64,000 nt of DNA from Pandoraea thiooxydans (lineage in GTDB: Bacteria > Pseudomonadota > Gammaproteobacteria > Burkholderiales > Burkholderiaceae): NCBI RefSeq assembly GCF_001931675.1, contig NZ_CP014839.1:558001-622000 (forward strand), written 5' to 3'. Position 1 is the stretch's first letter. Every line of letters starts with the position of its first letter. The notes beneath the pieces are model-generated. The model was not told the DNA's origin. It did not search any database and saw only the letters and a program-made list of their open reading frames with translations. A program made the translations under genes and the position numbers. This document shows positions 8,991 through 17,899 of the stretch, in pieces.

Positions 8991-9332
8991 CGAAGATCCT
9001 GAGCGTGGCACAGGTCGATGCGGGTAGGATCGGCGAGCGGAATCATCTCGAAGCACTTTTTGGTGACTGACGGGGCCCGCACGCTCGCCACCCGCGATGG
9101 GGCGCGCGCAGTTGTATTCCCTTGCGACGCATCATGTCATCCAGGTGGTGTGCCGGGAAGTGACTCGACAGAACACTGGAAGCGGCCATGGAGAGACTGC
9201 CGCCATGTTCTCGGCTGGCGGACGAACGCGAACGTGGGCTCGCGGCGCCTGATGTGGATGCTGCTCAATGACAGGCGCGGGAGCCTCGCCCCCTCAAGAT
9301 GCGGTGGGCAGCCTCATGGAGCCTGCAGTGAC
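8991..9332. other. gene-less stretch after ligB
   Basis: About 340 bases lie between ligB and the convergent LysR gene. A 27-codon frame starts at 8987 with ATGA coupling to the ligB stop (MTKILSVAQVDAGRIGERNH...) and ends at a TGA near 9070. Beyond that all frames are broken or unrecognised. It could be a tiny coupled gene or the head of a lost gene. No clear terminator hairpin was found. Confidence 0.4.
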
Positions 9333-10328
9333 CTATGTGCCGCGTGCCTTGGTCCGCTTACGCGTGCCTGAACCGGGGTCTTCCGACCGCTGCCCGATGG
9401 CCGTTTCGACTTCCCTTTCGTAGCGCTTCAACTCTTCGAGCACGACTTCTCGCACGACGGCCGTGCTTTGCGCGATCAACGCGTCATGGCCTGTGCGCGC
9501 AGGCGTAACGATTGCCAGATCGCACTCGATACCGGAGTCCGCGATGCGGTGCAGACGCAGTTCCGAATCGCCGATGCATGGCTGCACGCCGCTGAGTGGA
9601 ACGACAGAGTAGCCGTAGCCGTGGCGGATCATGTCGAGGATCGCGGTTAAATTTTCGATCTCATGCACGACCTGCGCGCTCAGTCGGCGCTCCGCCAGCG
9701 CGGCGGCGAGTACCCCGTGGACGACGTTTGTTTTTCCGGCGATGACGAGCGGCAGCGCGGGCAGCGCATCGAGCGGGATCTCGCGCGGCGGTACCTGTCC
9801 TTCGCGTATGGCCAGGGGACCCGAGACGAGATAGAAGCGCTCGTTCGTGAGCGGCTGGATATCTACGGCGCCGCTCGTGGCTGGGTGGTAGACGACGGCG
9901 GCGTCGAGTTTGCCACTGCCGACGAGTTCCGCGAGATTGGCCGACGTGCCGTCGACTGTGCGCAGAACCACTTCGGGCAGTCTTGCGCGAAATGCCTGGA
10001 TCAACGGCACCACGACCGTGCGCGCCAGCGAGGGCGCAAGCCCGAGGACGAAGCCTCCTTGAACCGGACCGTCCTCCCCTTTCGCGGCCCGCTCGGCTAT
10101 GGCGACTTGCCGGAGCACCCTCGGGACCTCGTCGAGCAGGCGCCGGCCCGCTTCGGTCAGCACGAGCCCGCGACCGTTTCGCCTGAAGAGTTCTGTGCCA
10201 AGTTCTGCCTCGAGTTGCGCGACCTGTCTGCTCAGTGCCGCCTGGGTTACGCCTAGGATGCTGGCCGCTCGGGTGAGGTTGCCCACCTCGGCGATACGGG
10301 TGAAGTGCTGCAGCTGTTTAATTTCCAT
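9333..10328 (-). CDS. LysR family transcriptional regulator, probable regulator of the Rieske oxygenase operon
   Basis: A 331-residue LysR protein from the same subgroup as the one at 2881-3813. It has the winged helix (MEIKQLQHFTRIAEVGNLTRA, TQAALSRQVAQLEAELG) and then a substrate-binding domain starting LGLAPSLARTVV. The C-terminus is longer than usual and ends in a basic tail rich in Arg, Lys and Thr. It is divergent from the Rieske oxygenase gene at 10527. The gap holds the CATAT-N3-ATATG element at 10351-10366 shared with the first LysR promoter, so the two regulators may read the same operator. Confidence 0.9.
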   Translation of the reverse strand: MEIKQLQHFTRIAEVGNLTRAASILGVTQAALSRQVAQLEAELGTELFRRNGRGLVLTEAGRRLLDEVPRVLRQVAIAERAAKGEDGPVQGGFVLGLAPSLARTVVVPLIQAFRARLPEVVLRTVDGTSANLAELVGSGKLDAAVVYHPATSGAVDIQPLTNERFYLVSGPLAIREGQVPPREIPLDALPALPLVIAGKTNVVHGVLAAALAERRLSAQVVHEIENLTAILDMIRHGYGYSVVPLSGVQPCIGDSELRLHRIADSGIECDLAIVTPARTGHDALIAQSTAVVREVVLEELKRYEREVETAIGQRSEDPGSGTRKRTKARGT

Positions 10329-10350
10329 GAAGTATTAGTTGCTTAATTAA

Positions 10351-10366
10351 CATATCAGATATGCAT
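10351..10366. promoter_or_regulatory. candidate LysR operator CATAT-N3-ATATG
   Basis: The bases CATATCAGATATGCAT form the inverted repeat CATAT-CAG-ATATG followed by CAT. Read on the minus strand this is ATGCATATCTGATATG, which matches the element at 3836-3851 at 15 of 16 positions. It sits just upstream of the LysR start and about 160 bases before the Rieske gene. Confidence 0.55.
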
Positions 10367-10489
10367 AATTAACGATTTATTGTTATCGGATATTAGCATA
10401 AAGTAATTCTCAAAGGGCGGCAAACGATCCTTCGAAGCCTGTCTTCATGCGTGCCGTGGCTGCCACGTCTGCGTTTATACGCTTTTTGC

Positions 10490-10504
10490 GGGCCTCTGAG
10501 GCCC
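10490..10504. promoter_or_regulatory. dyad GGGCCTC-T-GAGGCCC before the Rieske gene
   Basis: A perfect 7-base inverted repeat with a one-base centre ends 22 bases before the ATG at 10527. It could be a protein-binding site or a small hairpin in the leader next to the ribosome site (CAGGAGA). No T-run follows it, so it is not an ordinary terminator. Confidence 0.35.
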
Positions 10505-10526
10505 TAAATCAATTACAGGAGACTAC

Positions 10527-11846
10527 ATGAACGCTCCCGCGCACCCCGTGACGTTCAAGGCGACCCCGCGCGGCGCCGATCGCTACCAATATCTTACCCA
10601 GACCGATGCCGGCACGCCGGCAGGCGAATTGATGCGTCGTTACTGGCAGCCGGTTGCGCTAATCGATTCGCTGCCGCAAGGGGCTGCCCCGCAGCCGGTG
10701 CGGATTCTCGGCGAAGACCTGATCCTGTTTCGCGACGACGACGGCCGAGTCGGTCTGATCGACCGCAAGTGCGCGCACCGCTGTACCGATCTCGCGCTGG
10801 GCCGCATCGAGGACGGTGGCATCCGGTGTCCTTATCACGGCTGGCTGTTCGACGTCGAAGGCCGCTGCCTGAGCCAGCCTGCCGAAGCGTCGGCGACGGC
10901 AAAGGACAGAATTCGCATGAAGTCGTATCCGCTGCATGAAGCAGCGGGCGCCTTCTGGGCCTACATGGGACCGGGCGAGCCGCCGCTTTTTCCAAACTAC
11001 CCGGCACTGGTCGGCGGGTCCGAGCACTGCTATACGACGCGCTGGTTCGGCGACTGCAACTGGCTGCAAGCGAGCGAGGGCAACATCGATCCAGTGCATA
11101 CGTCCTATCTTCACCAGTTGGAACTATCTTCGGACGATATGAAAGCGCGCTGGGGAGTGTTCTCGAATCAGGCGCGTCCGGAACTGGCGATCGAGGACAC
11201 GCGTTTCGGCGTGCGACTCTACACGCAACGCAAGATCGATGACGAGCGTTCGTCGCTGCGCGTTACGAACTTCGTAATGCCGAATGCGTGCGCGGTCGGC
11301 GGGTTCGAGGGCTATCTTGGCGAGGGTGGACTGACAATGCTGTGGGATGTGCCCATCGACGATCGTCACCACTGGCGCTGGGAATTTATCTTTCATCGCA
11401 GCGGCGAGCTCGACAAGGCCGCGCTGGAAAAACAATACCAGTCGGAGAAGCAGGAAGGCGACCGCATGTGGCGCACGTGGGAGAACCTCTATTCCCAGGA
11501 TCGCGAATCGATGAAGGGCAAGGCGTATCTCGGTCTCGGCGAGTGCTTCTCCGTGCACGACATCGCCATCACCCAGTCGCAAGGAACGATTCACGAACAG
11601 ACGAACGAGCATTTGTCGTCGTCGGATATCGCGATTGTGCGCGCACGTCGGATGTTGGATGAAGCGGCACAAGCGGTCGCACAGGGCAGCGATCCTCGCG
11701 GCGTGGTGCGCAGCGAAAAGGACAACAACTTCCGGGATATGGTTGTCGCGACTGGCGAGATCCGCTGCAGCGAATCCAAGGAGGTCTGGTGTGCGGCTTA
11801 CGCGGCCAGCGACGACCTGTTCAGACCGCAACGGTCTGCAACCTGA
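10527..11846 (+). CDS. Rieske non-haem iron aromatic oxygenase, oxygenase component (phthalate-dioxygenase type)
   Basis: 439 residues, the length of phthalate 4,5-dioxygenase-type oxygenases. The Rieske cluster ligands are Cys82, His84, Cys101 and His104 (CAHRCTDLALG ... CPYHGW). The mononuclear iron site follows at residues ~183-196 (SEGNIDPVHTSYLH, His191 and His196). This class includes ring dihydroxylating enzymes as well as O-demethylases and methyl-group monooxygenases, so the reaction cannot be read from motifs. The adjacent reductase, alcohol and aldehyde dehydrogenases and the downstream ring-cleavage operon suggest that it feeds protocatechuate- or gallate-like diphenols. A CAGGAGA ribosome site precedes the ATG. 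Confidence 0.88.
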   Translation: MNAPAHPVTFKATPRGADRYQYLTQTDAGTPAGELMRRYWQPVALIDSLPQGAAPQPVRILGEDLILFRDDDGRVGLIDRKCAHRCTDLALGRIEDGGIRCPYHGWLFDVEGRCLSQPAEASATAKDRIRMKSYPLHEAAGAFWAYMGPGEPPLFPNYPALVGGSEHCYTTRWFGDCNWLQASEGNIDPVHTSYLHQLELSSDDMKARWGVFSNQARPELAIEDTRFGVRLYTQRKIDDERSSLRVTNFVMPNACAVGGFEGYLGEGGLTMLWDVPIDDRHHWRWEFIFHRSGELDKAALEKQYQSEKQEGDRMWRTWENLYSQDRESMKGKAYLGLGECFSVHDIAITQSQGTIHEQTNEHLSSSDIAIVRARRMLDEAAQAVAQGSDPRGVVRSEKDNNFRDMVVATGEIRCSESKEVWCAAYAASDDLFRPQRSAT

Positions 11847-11909
11847 AACGATGCCACGCGTCCGACGTCAAGACGCTGGCTGTCACTTTCTGTCTGAGTT
11901 GATCTGTTC

Positions 11910-12875
11910 ATGAGTGCCATTTCTGTACGAGTTGTTGCCGCCGAAGCTATCGCCGAAGGCATTCGCCGCTTGCGCCTAGTACCCTGCGACGCTGCTGCCC
12001 TGCCCACGTGGGAGCCCGGTTCACACATCGACCTGCATCTGGGTGAGGACATGATCCGCCAGTACTCCCTGTGCGGATCGCTCGCCGACACGTCGGCTTA
12101 TGAAGTTGCCGTGAAGCTCGAGCCCGAGTCGCGTGGCGGCTCAAAGTTCGTTCATTCGTCGTTGAGCGAAGGCTGCGAACTCACCATCTCAGCGCCGCGC
12201 AATCATTTCCGGGTGGAATACGGAGCGACTCGCAGCGTGCTGATGGCTGGTGGGATCGGGATCACGCCGATCATCAGCATGGCGCGGCTGCTCTACCAGC
12301 GCGAGCAGCGATTTGACCTGCTGTACTTCTGCCGCTCGGAAGCGCATGCGGCGTTTCGCGATGAATTGACGGCCGGCGTCCTCGGCGAGCGCTGCCGGAT
12401 GCTGTTCGGTCTGGACAGAGGCGCTGTCGAGGCGACGTTGGGACAGGCGCTTCGCGATTGGGTGCCAGGGTGCCATCTGTATCTTTGCGGACCGCAGCCG
12501 TTCATGGACACAGTGCGCGCCGTAGCCAAAAGCCTCGGCTGGCCTGAAGAGGCTGTGCACCTCGAATACTTTGCGGGGACGGCCACACCGCCGGCCGCTG
12601 AGTCGACGACATCGTTTGAGCTGACCCTCGCGCGCAGTGGCCGCACATTGGCCATTCCAGCAGAGAAAACGATTGTTGACGTGTTGCGCGAGGAGGGCAT
12701 TGAGATTGATACCTCTTGCGAGCAGGGCGTGTGCGGAACCTGCGTGGTGCAAGTGCTGGAAGGGCAGCCCGATCATCAGGATTGCTTTCTGACTGCGCAG
12801 GAGAAGGCACGGGGTGATTGCATGGCGGTCTGTGTCTCGCGATCTCGTTCGAAGTCGTTGGTAGTAGATCTATAG
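11910..12875 (+). CDS. Rieske oxygenase reductase (FMN/NAD + plant-type [2Fe-2S])
   Basis: A 321-residue reductase of the phthalate dioxygenase reductase/VanB family. Order of domains: flavin-binding barrel (WEPGSHIDLHLGEDMIRQYSLCG, residues ~30-55), NAD domain (LMAGGIGITPIISMARLLY, ~110-130; LYLCGPQPFMDTVR, ~190), and a C-terminal [2Fe-2S] ferredoxin domain with the CEQGVCGTC cluster at ~270 and the fourth Cys in DHQDCFLT. It passes electrons from NAD(P)H to the oxygenase encoded 63 bases upstream, and the two are surely one operon. Confidence 0.92.
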   Translation: MSAISVRVVAAEAIAEGIRRLRLVPCDAAALPTWEPGSHIDLHLGEDMIRQYSLCGSLADTSAYEVAVKLEPESRGGSKFVHSSLSEGCELTISAPRNHFRVEYGATRSVLMAGGIGITPIISMARLLYQREQRFDLLYFCRSEAHAAFRDELTAGVLGERCRMLFGLDRGAVEATLGQALRDWVPGCHLYLCGPQPFMDTVRAVAKSLGWPEEAVHLEYFAGTATPPAAESTTSFELTLARSGRTLAIPAEKTIVDVLREEGIEIDTSCEQGVCGTCVVQVLEGQPDHQDCFLTAQEKARGDCMAVCVSRSRSKSLVVDL

Positions 12876-12938
12876 AAGCACTCTAGAGACGCCCACAGGC
12901 GGCGCCCTTATTCAAAAAATTAAATCAGGAGACAAAAT

Positions 12939-14123
12939 ATGTCGAAGCGACTCGGCACGATTCGTTGTGCGTGCATTTTGATGGTAAGCGCGCTGGCGAC
13001 TCTGCATGCGCAGGAAGCGCTGGCCGTCGACGGCATCGCGCTGACCGGTACCGGGGTCATGGCCGCCGGAATGGGCGGAACGTCGATCGCGTTCCCGCAG
13101 GACAGCACAGCGGCCGCAGACAATCCCGCTGGCATGGGGTTGATCGGCTCGCGAACCGACTTCGGCATCCAGTTGCTGGAACCGCTGACTGACTTTGACT
13201 ACGGCAGTCCTTCCAACCATTTACATACCGGCAAGGTTTATCCGGTCCCCAACGGCGGCGCGAACTGGCAGATTTCGCCGCGGCTGACGCTTGGTGTATC
13301 GCTGTTCGGCGTAGGAGTGGGAACGAGCTACGGTCGTCCTGCGCTTCCGATCGCCGGCGCGGGCGTCGCCCAGTCGAGTCTGCAAACGGTGATCGCCGCG
13401 CCGACCATAACGTGGCGCCTGACCCCGCACAACATTATCGGTGCGAGTCTAGCGCTCGCATATGAGCGGTTTTCCGCGAATGGCGCGATTGTGCCGACCG
13501 ACAGCGGAGGCTTGCAGCCGCTACCGTCACACGGAATATCTAACGCGTTCGGTTACGGCGTGCGGCTCGGCTACATCTGGCAGCCGACCTCGGCGTTCAC
13601 ATTCGGTGCGAGCTACGCGAGTCGTATCCGCATGAGCCGGCTCTCGGGCTACGACGACGACCTCCTGGCGGCGGGCGGCGGCCGGATTGACATCGGCGCA
13701 CAGTACGGCGTCGGCATCGCGTATCGAATCGTGCCCAGTCTGACGCTGGCGGCAGACTGGTTGCACCTCGAGTTTTCCAACACCGTTGTCGGTTCGGCAC
13801 AGGGTTTCGGCTGGCAGAATCAGGACATTTTCCGAGTGGGTGCCGCGTGGAACGTCAATTCGCGATGGACGTTGCGCGCCGGATTTTCTCGCGGCAATCA
13901 TCCGATCGGGCCGTCGGTCGTCGCCCAGAATCTGCTCGCCGCGATGCCGTGCTCGACGTCTGTGTCGGCCGGCGCCACCTGGCGTCTCAATAAGGCCGAT
14001 GACATCAGCGGTGTCGTTGAATATGACTTTGCGACGAACGTGAAGGGCACCGGCGCAAGCGCCGGATTCGACATGCGGACGAGAGCGGAAATCATCGGCG
14101 TGAGCTACGGCCATCGTTTCTAG
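12939..14123 (+). CDS. FadL/TodX family outer-membrane channel for hydrophobic substrates
   Basis: 394 residues with a cleavable signal peptide (Cys-containing hydrophobic core, cut probably after ALA near residue 29) and then a beta-barrel ending in a terminal aromatic (GVSYGHRF). The N-terminal segment DGIALTGTGVMAAGMGGTSIAFPQDS followed by ADNPAGMG is the FadL/OmpP1 hatch region, which contains the NPA motif. Relatives such as TodX and XylN import aromatic hydrocarbons. Its place between the oxygenase and the dehydrogenases suggests uptake of the poorly soluble aromatic that this operon oxidises. Confidence 0.88.
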   Translation: MSKRLGTIRCACILMVSALATLHAQEALAVDGIALTGTGVMAAGMGGTSIAFPQDSTAAADNPAGMGLIGSRTDFGIQLLEPLTDFDYGSPSNHLHTGKVYPVPNGGANWQISPRLTLGVSLFGVGVGTSYGRPALPIAGAGVAQSSLQTVIAAPTITWRLTPHNIIGASLALAYERFSANGAIVPTDSGGLQPLPSHGISNAFGYGVRLGYIWQPTSAFTFGASYASRIRMSRLSGYDDDLLAAGGGRIDIGAQYGVGIAYRIVPSLTLAADWLHLEFSNTVVGSAQGFGWQNQDIFRVGAAWNVNSRWTLRAGFSRGNHPIGPSVVAQNLLAAMPCSTSVSAGATWRLNKADDISGVVEYDFATNVKGTGASAGFDMRTRAEIIGVSYGHRF

Positions 14124-14149
14124 TGCAGGCAATGTCATCCATCCTGGCC

Positions 14150-14199
<50 letters not shown>

Positions 14200-14222
14200 G
14201 GCAGGTACTTTGAGGAGAACCC

Positions 14223-15734
14223 ATGTCTACCCTTGCTTCCGTTTCGTCGTTTCCATTCGATACGGTATCTGAACTGAGCGCCGACGTGCGCTCCCGTTTT
14301 TATATCGACGGCCGCTGGATGGCGCCGGATGCTGCCGGCTCGGTCGATGTTGTCGCGCCGTCGAGTGGACAGTTGTTTGCCACGGCGGCGCTCGCAAGCG
14401 CCTCGGACATCGACCGTGCGGTCGACGCGGCAAGGCGCGCGTTCGATACCGGCCCATGGCCAAACATGTCCGGCGCCGAGCGCGCCGCCTGCATGAAGCG
14501 AATGTCGGCCGCTCTGGCATCCCGTATGGGCCTACTATCGCGGCTATGGACTGCCGAAGTCGGCGCGCCCGTCTGGTTTTCGAATCAGTTCGCGCCGACT
14601 GCGGTGGCAATGCTCGACTACTACGCCGAACTCGCGTCCACGTTCGCGTTTGAGGAGCGTCGGAAGACGCGAGCGGGTCATGCGCGGATCGTCCGTCATC
14701 CGGTCGGCGTCGCCGCGCTAATCGCGCCGTGGAACGCGCAGCTTCCGATTCTTTCATACAAACTCGGTGCCGCGCTCGCCGCGGGCTGCACGGTCGTCGT
14801 GAAAGCGCCTCCCGAGACACCATTCGATGCGCTCGTCGTTGCCGAATGCGCACATGAGGCCGGTCTGCCTCCGGGCGTACTAAACGTGATCACGGCCGAT
14901 GCGCAAGGCGGCGCGCACTTGGTTGGGAAGCGCGAAGTCGACAAAGTGAGCTTCACCGGCAGCACGGCAACGGGCAAGCTTATCGCGAAGACCTGTGCGG
15001 ACCGTCTCACGCGTGTGACGCTCGAACTTGGCGGAAAGTCGGCAGCGGTCGTGCTCGACGATGCCGTGCTGGAACCGACGCTCGCTGCGCTGGCGCCATT
15101 CACCATGCCGTTCTCGGGACAGATCTGCTTCGCGCAGACGCGAATCCTGGTACCACGGCAACGCGAGCGGGCCTTCGTCGACGCTTACAGCGCTATAGCT
15201 AACGGATTGACGGTGGGCGACCCGTGGGACGTAACCACACAGATCGGGCCGGTGGCGAGCCGGCGGCAGCTCGAACGCGTCCTCGAATACATCGAAACGG
15301 GACGCCGCGAGGGCGCGCGCGTGACCGCGGGCGGCGGTCGCCACGACCAACGGGGCGAAGGCTTCTTCGTACAACCCACGGTCTTCGCCGGCGTCACGCC
15401 AGACATGACGATCGCCCGTGAGGAGATTTTCGGACCGGTGGTGTCGATCATCGCGTACGACGACGTCGAACAAGCAATAGCGATCGCCAACGATACCGAC
15501 TTCGGTCTGAGTGGCACTGTGTTCACGGCCGATGCCGAGGTCGGTTACGCCGTGGCACGCCGGATCAAATCCGGGAACGTCTCGGTCAACGGCCTTGAGA
15601 TGGCGCCGAACGTGCCGTTCGGCGGCTTCAAACAGTCAGGTGTCGGAAGAGAGGGCGGCCCCGAAGGGCTTTGCGCATTCCTCGAGGAGCAGGCGATCTA
15701 TCTAGCCGTCGATGCCGGCTTGCAGGCGGGGTGA
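14223..15734 (+). CDS. NAD(P)-dependent aldehyde dehydrogenase
   Basis: 503 residues, full length for the ALDH superfamily. Coenzyme-binding and catalytic signatures are present: APWNAQLPILSYKLGAALAAG with VVKAPPETP (residues ~165-200), FTGSTATGKLI (~240), the general-base Glu in TLELGGKSA (~265) and the nucleophile Cys in FSGQICFAQTR (~300), then EEIFGPVVSI (~395). It is likely to oxidise an aromatic aldehyde made by the GMC dehydrogenase encoded next. The TGAGGAG site upstream is strong and the heptamer array lies just before it. The stop at 15734 is five bases before the next start. Confidence 0.9.
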   Translation: MSTLASVSSFPFDTVSELSADVRSRFYIDGRWMAPDAAGSVDVVAPSSGQLFATAALASASDIDRAVDAARRAFDTGPWPNMSGAERAACMKRMSAALASRMGLLSRLWTAEVGAPVWFSNQFAPTAVAMLDYYAELASTFAFEERRKTRAGHARIVRHPVGVAALIAPWNAQLPILSYKLGAALAAGCTVVVKAPPETPFDALVVAECAHEAGLPPGVLNVITADAQGGAHLVGKREVDKVSFTGSTATGKLIAKTCADRLTRVTLELGGKSAAVVLDDAVLEPTLAALAPFTMPFSGQICFAQTRILVPRQRERAFVDAYSAIANGLTVGDPWDVTTQIGPVASRRQLERVLEYIETGRREGARVTAGGGRHDQRGEGFFVQPTVFAGVTPDMTIAREEIFGPVVSIIAYDDVEQAIAIANDTDFGLSGTVFTADAEVGYAVARRIKSGNVSVNGLEMAPNVPFGGFKQSGVGREGGPEGLCAFLEEQAIYLAVDAGLQAG

Positions 15735-15738
15735 CGTG

Positions 15739-17355
15739 ATGGAATACGACTATATTGTGATCGGTGCGGGTAGCGCGGGATGCGTGACTGCGAACCGGCT
15801 CGTGCACGACTGCAAGGCGAAGGTGCTGTTACTCGAGGCAGGGCCGCCGGCGCAGGGCTCGTTGATCCGGATGCCGGCCGGTACGTTCAAAATGCTGTTC
15901 GGTGGCAGTCCATACGTGAAGCGCTACACGTCCGAGCGCCAACCGTCGTTGGGCGATCGCACCGTGTCGATCCCGCAGGGGAACGTCGTCGGTGGAGGCA
16001 GTTCGGTGAATGCGATGGCGTACACCCGTGGCTCGTGCGCCGACTATGCGCGCTGGGTGGCCGCCACCGGCGACACCGGCTGGTCATGGGACGAACTGCT
16101 GCCATACTTCCGCCGGCAAGAGGGCAACCAGCGGTTCGACAACGAAGCCCATGGTGCCGAAGGTCCGCTGAAGGTCTCCGACTCTCTCTACACGGTCGAC
16201 GTTGCCGATCGCTTCGTCCGAGCGATGCAACGGCGCGGCCTGTCATTCGCCACTGACTTCAATGCGGGGGCGCTGAGCGGTGTCGGCTACATGCAAACTA
16301 CCACCTGGCGCGGGCAGCGGTGCAGCGCCGCGGACGCCTTTCTCGCCCCAATCATGGCAGACCCGAACCTGACGCTGGTGACGAGGGCGACGGTGCTTCG
16401 CGTGGTTCTCGAGGGAACGCGTGCCGTCGGCGTCGAGTATATGGTGAGTGGCAACGCGCCGGTTCAGGCACGGGCGTCAGCGCAGGTGATCGTCTGTGCC
16501 GGTGCGTTTGCGACGCCGAAGCTGCTAATGCTGTCCGGAATCGGGCCCGCCGCGCATCTGCGCGAGCACGGCGTCGATGTGCGCGTCGACTTGCCCGGCG
16601 TCGGCCAGAACCTGCAGGATCACAACGTCGCCGTTGTCTCGATGGCCACGCATGGGCAGCACGGCTACTTTGGCGAGGACCGCGGGCTGCGCGCACTGCG
16701 CAACGGCTTGCAATATCTCGCGTTCCGTAGCGGGCCGATCACGTCGAACGGGGCCGAGACGATGGCATTCGTAAATCTGCGCGATCCTGAAGGCGAACCA
16801 GATCTGCAACTCTACTGCGTCGGCGTGATGTGGCCCGATCCACAGGCGCCCAAACCGACCTATGGCATGACCCTGATGGCGAACCTCGTGCGCCCCCGCT
16901 CGCGCGGCACGGTGCGCTTGCGCTCGGCGAACCCGCTGGACGACGCCTGCGTCAGTCCAAACTGGCTAGCCGATGCCGACGACACGGCACGTCTGGTCGA
17001 AGCGATCCGGTATCTCAGGGACGTGGCCGCCAGTGAACCGTTTGCGTCGATTGTTCGTGAAGAGATCGGGCCAGGATCGGCCTTCCAGACAAGCGAGGCG
17101 CTCGCCGAATACATCAGGCGCACCACCGAATCGAACTATCACCCGGTGGGGACATGCCGGATGGGGCGTGACGACGATCCGATGGCAGTCTTGACGCCGC
17201 ACCTCGAGGTCAAGGGTATCGACGGATTGCGCGTGTTCGACGCGTCCATGATGCCGGACATCATCAGCTCGAATACAAACGCCACGGTGATGGCAGTCGC
17301 GGATCGCGCAGTCGATATCATGATGGGGCGCAAGCCAGGAGGGCTGGCGCGATAA
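15739..17355 (+). CDS. GMC family FAD-dependent alcohol dehydrogenase
   Basis: 538 residues. The Rossmann motif for FAD is at the N-terminus (YDYIVIGAGSAGCVTANRL). The GMC signature GNVVGGGSSVNAMAYTRG is near residues 85-100, the second signature GAFATPKLLMLSGIGP near 260-275, and the active-site His and Asn regions are SNYHPVGTCRMG (~470) and SSNTNATVMAVADRA (~515). The enzyme oxidises a primary alcohol, probably an aromatic one, passing the aldehyde to the upstream dehydrogenase. I chose ATG 15739 because the FAD motif must start there. This is the last gene of the block; an IS3 remnant begins six bases downstream. Confidence 0.88.
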   Translation: MEYDYIVIGAGSAGCVTANRLVHDCKAKVLLLEAGPPAQGSLIRMPAGTFKMLFGGSPYVKRYTSERQPSLGDRTVSIPQGNVVGGGSSVNAMAYTRGSCADYARWVAATGDTGWSWDELLPYFRRQEGNQRFDNEAHGAEGPLKVSDSLYTVDVADRFVRAMQRRGLSFATDFNAGALSGVGYMQTTTWRGQRCSAADAFLAPIMADPNLTLVTRATVLRVVLEGTRAVGVEYMVSGNAPVQARASAQVIVCAGAFATPKLLMLSGIGPAAHLREHGVDVRVDLPGVGQNLQDHNVAVVSMATHGQHGYFGEDRGLRALRNGLQYLAFRSGPITSNGAETMAFVNLRDPEGEPDLQLYCVGVMWPDPQAPKPTYGMTLMANLVRPRSRGTVRLRSANPLDDACVSPNWLADADDTARLVEAIRYLRDVAASEPFASIVREEIGPGSAFQTSEALAEYIRRTTESNYHPVGTCRMGRDDDPMAVLTPHLEVKGIDGLRVFDASMMPDIISSNTNATVMAVADRAVDIMMGRKPGGLAR

Positions 17356-17360
17356 CCAGA

Positions 17361-17700
17361 AGGGCCTTTTATCGGCGCTATCGCGAGCAGGGGCGGCCAC
17401 TGTGGCATGAGCGGCCCCGGCTAAACAAGGTCCCTCGACCGCTGCAGCCCAAACAGGTTGTCACCGCGATCAACGAGATCTCCCGCATGGACTTTGCCGC
17501 TGCACATTGTTTGACAGCCGGCGCTCATACGCACTGACAAATGGGGATAATCACGTGCGCGAGTGCTTAGCTACAGATGTCGGTGCGACACTACGGGGAA
17601 GACGTTGTGACTGCGCTCGAGCGCATCGCTGCAGGCTACTCGTCGCCGCGTTTCATCAAGGCGGATAATGGCTGCGAGCAGAGGCGCGCCATGCCGCGAA
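17361..17700 (+). pseudogene. IS3-family transposase (orfB/rve) remnant with two frameshifts
   Basis: Three successive frames give the pieces of an IS3-type integrase-core transposase. The pieces are RAFYRRYREQGRPLW then INEISRMDFAA (from 17361), FDSRRSYALTNGDNHVRECLATDV (about 17502-17575), and GEDVVTALERIAAG followed by FIKADNGCE (about 17597-17684). These match the family stretches FYRxYREEG, WSMDFV, FDGRRxRxLTVVDxxxRECLA, LxGEDVVxALxRI and IxxDNGSEF. Both ends of the insertion sequence and orfA are missing. The remnant sits immediately after the GMC gene stop. Confidence 0.7.
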
Positions 17701-17899
17701 AACACTGGCGATCGAGTTTTCGAACAAAAGAGACTATTGACGAACCTTCCATTAGTCTCATTTTCCTTCCACTTTTGACGAGTTGCGGTCCGACGGCTTG
17801 GGCCTGCCTTCGCGGAACGGCGGCGCGCGTGCAACCGCATAACTGTGCTGCCGCTCCCGCCTGCGCAAGCGTTTGCCTCGTGCTGTCTGCCAGGCCTCG
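17701..17899. other. gene-less gap between the IS3 remnant and lutB
   Basis: About 200 bases with no supportable gene. The lutB stop lies at the right edge. I see no T-rich terminator on the minus strand. Confidence 0.3.
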
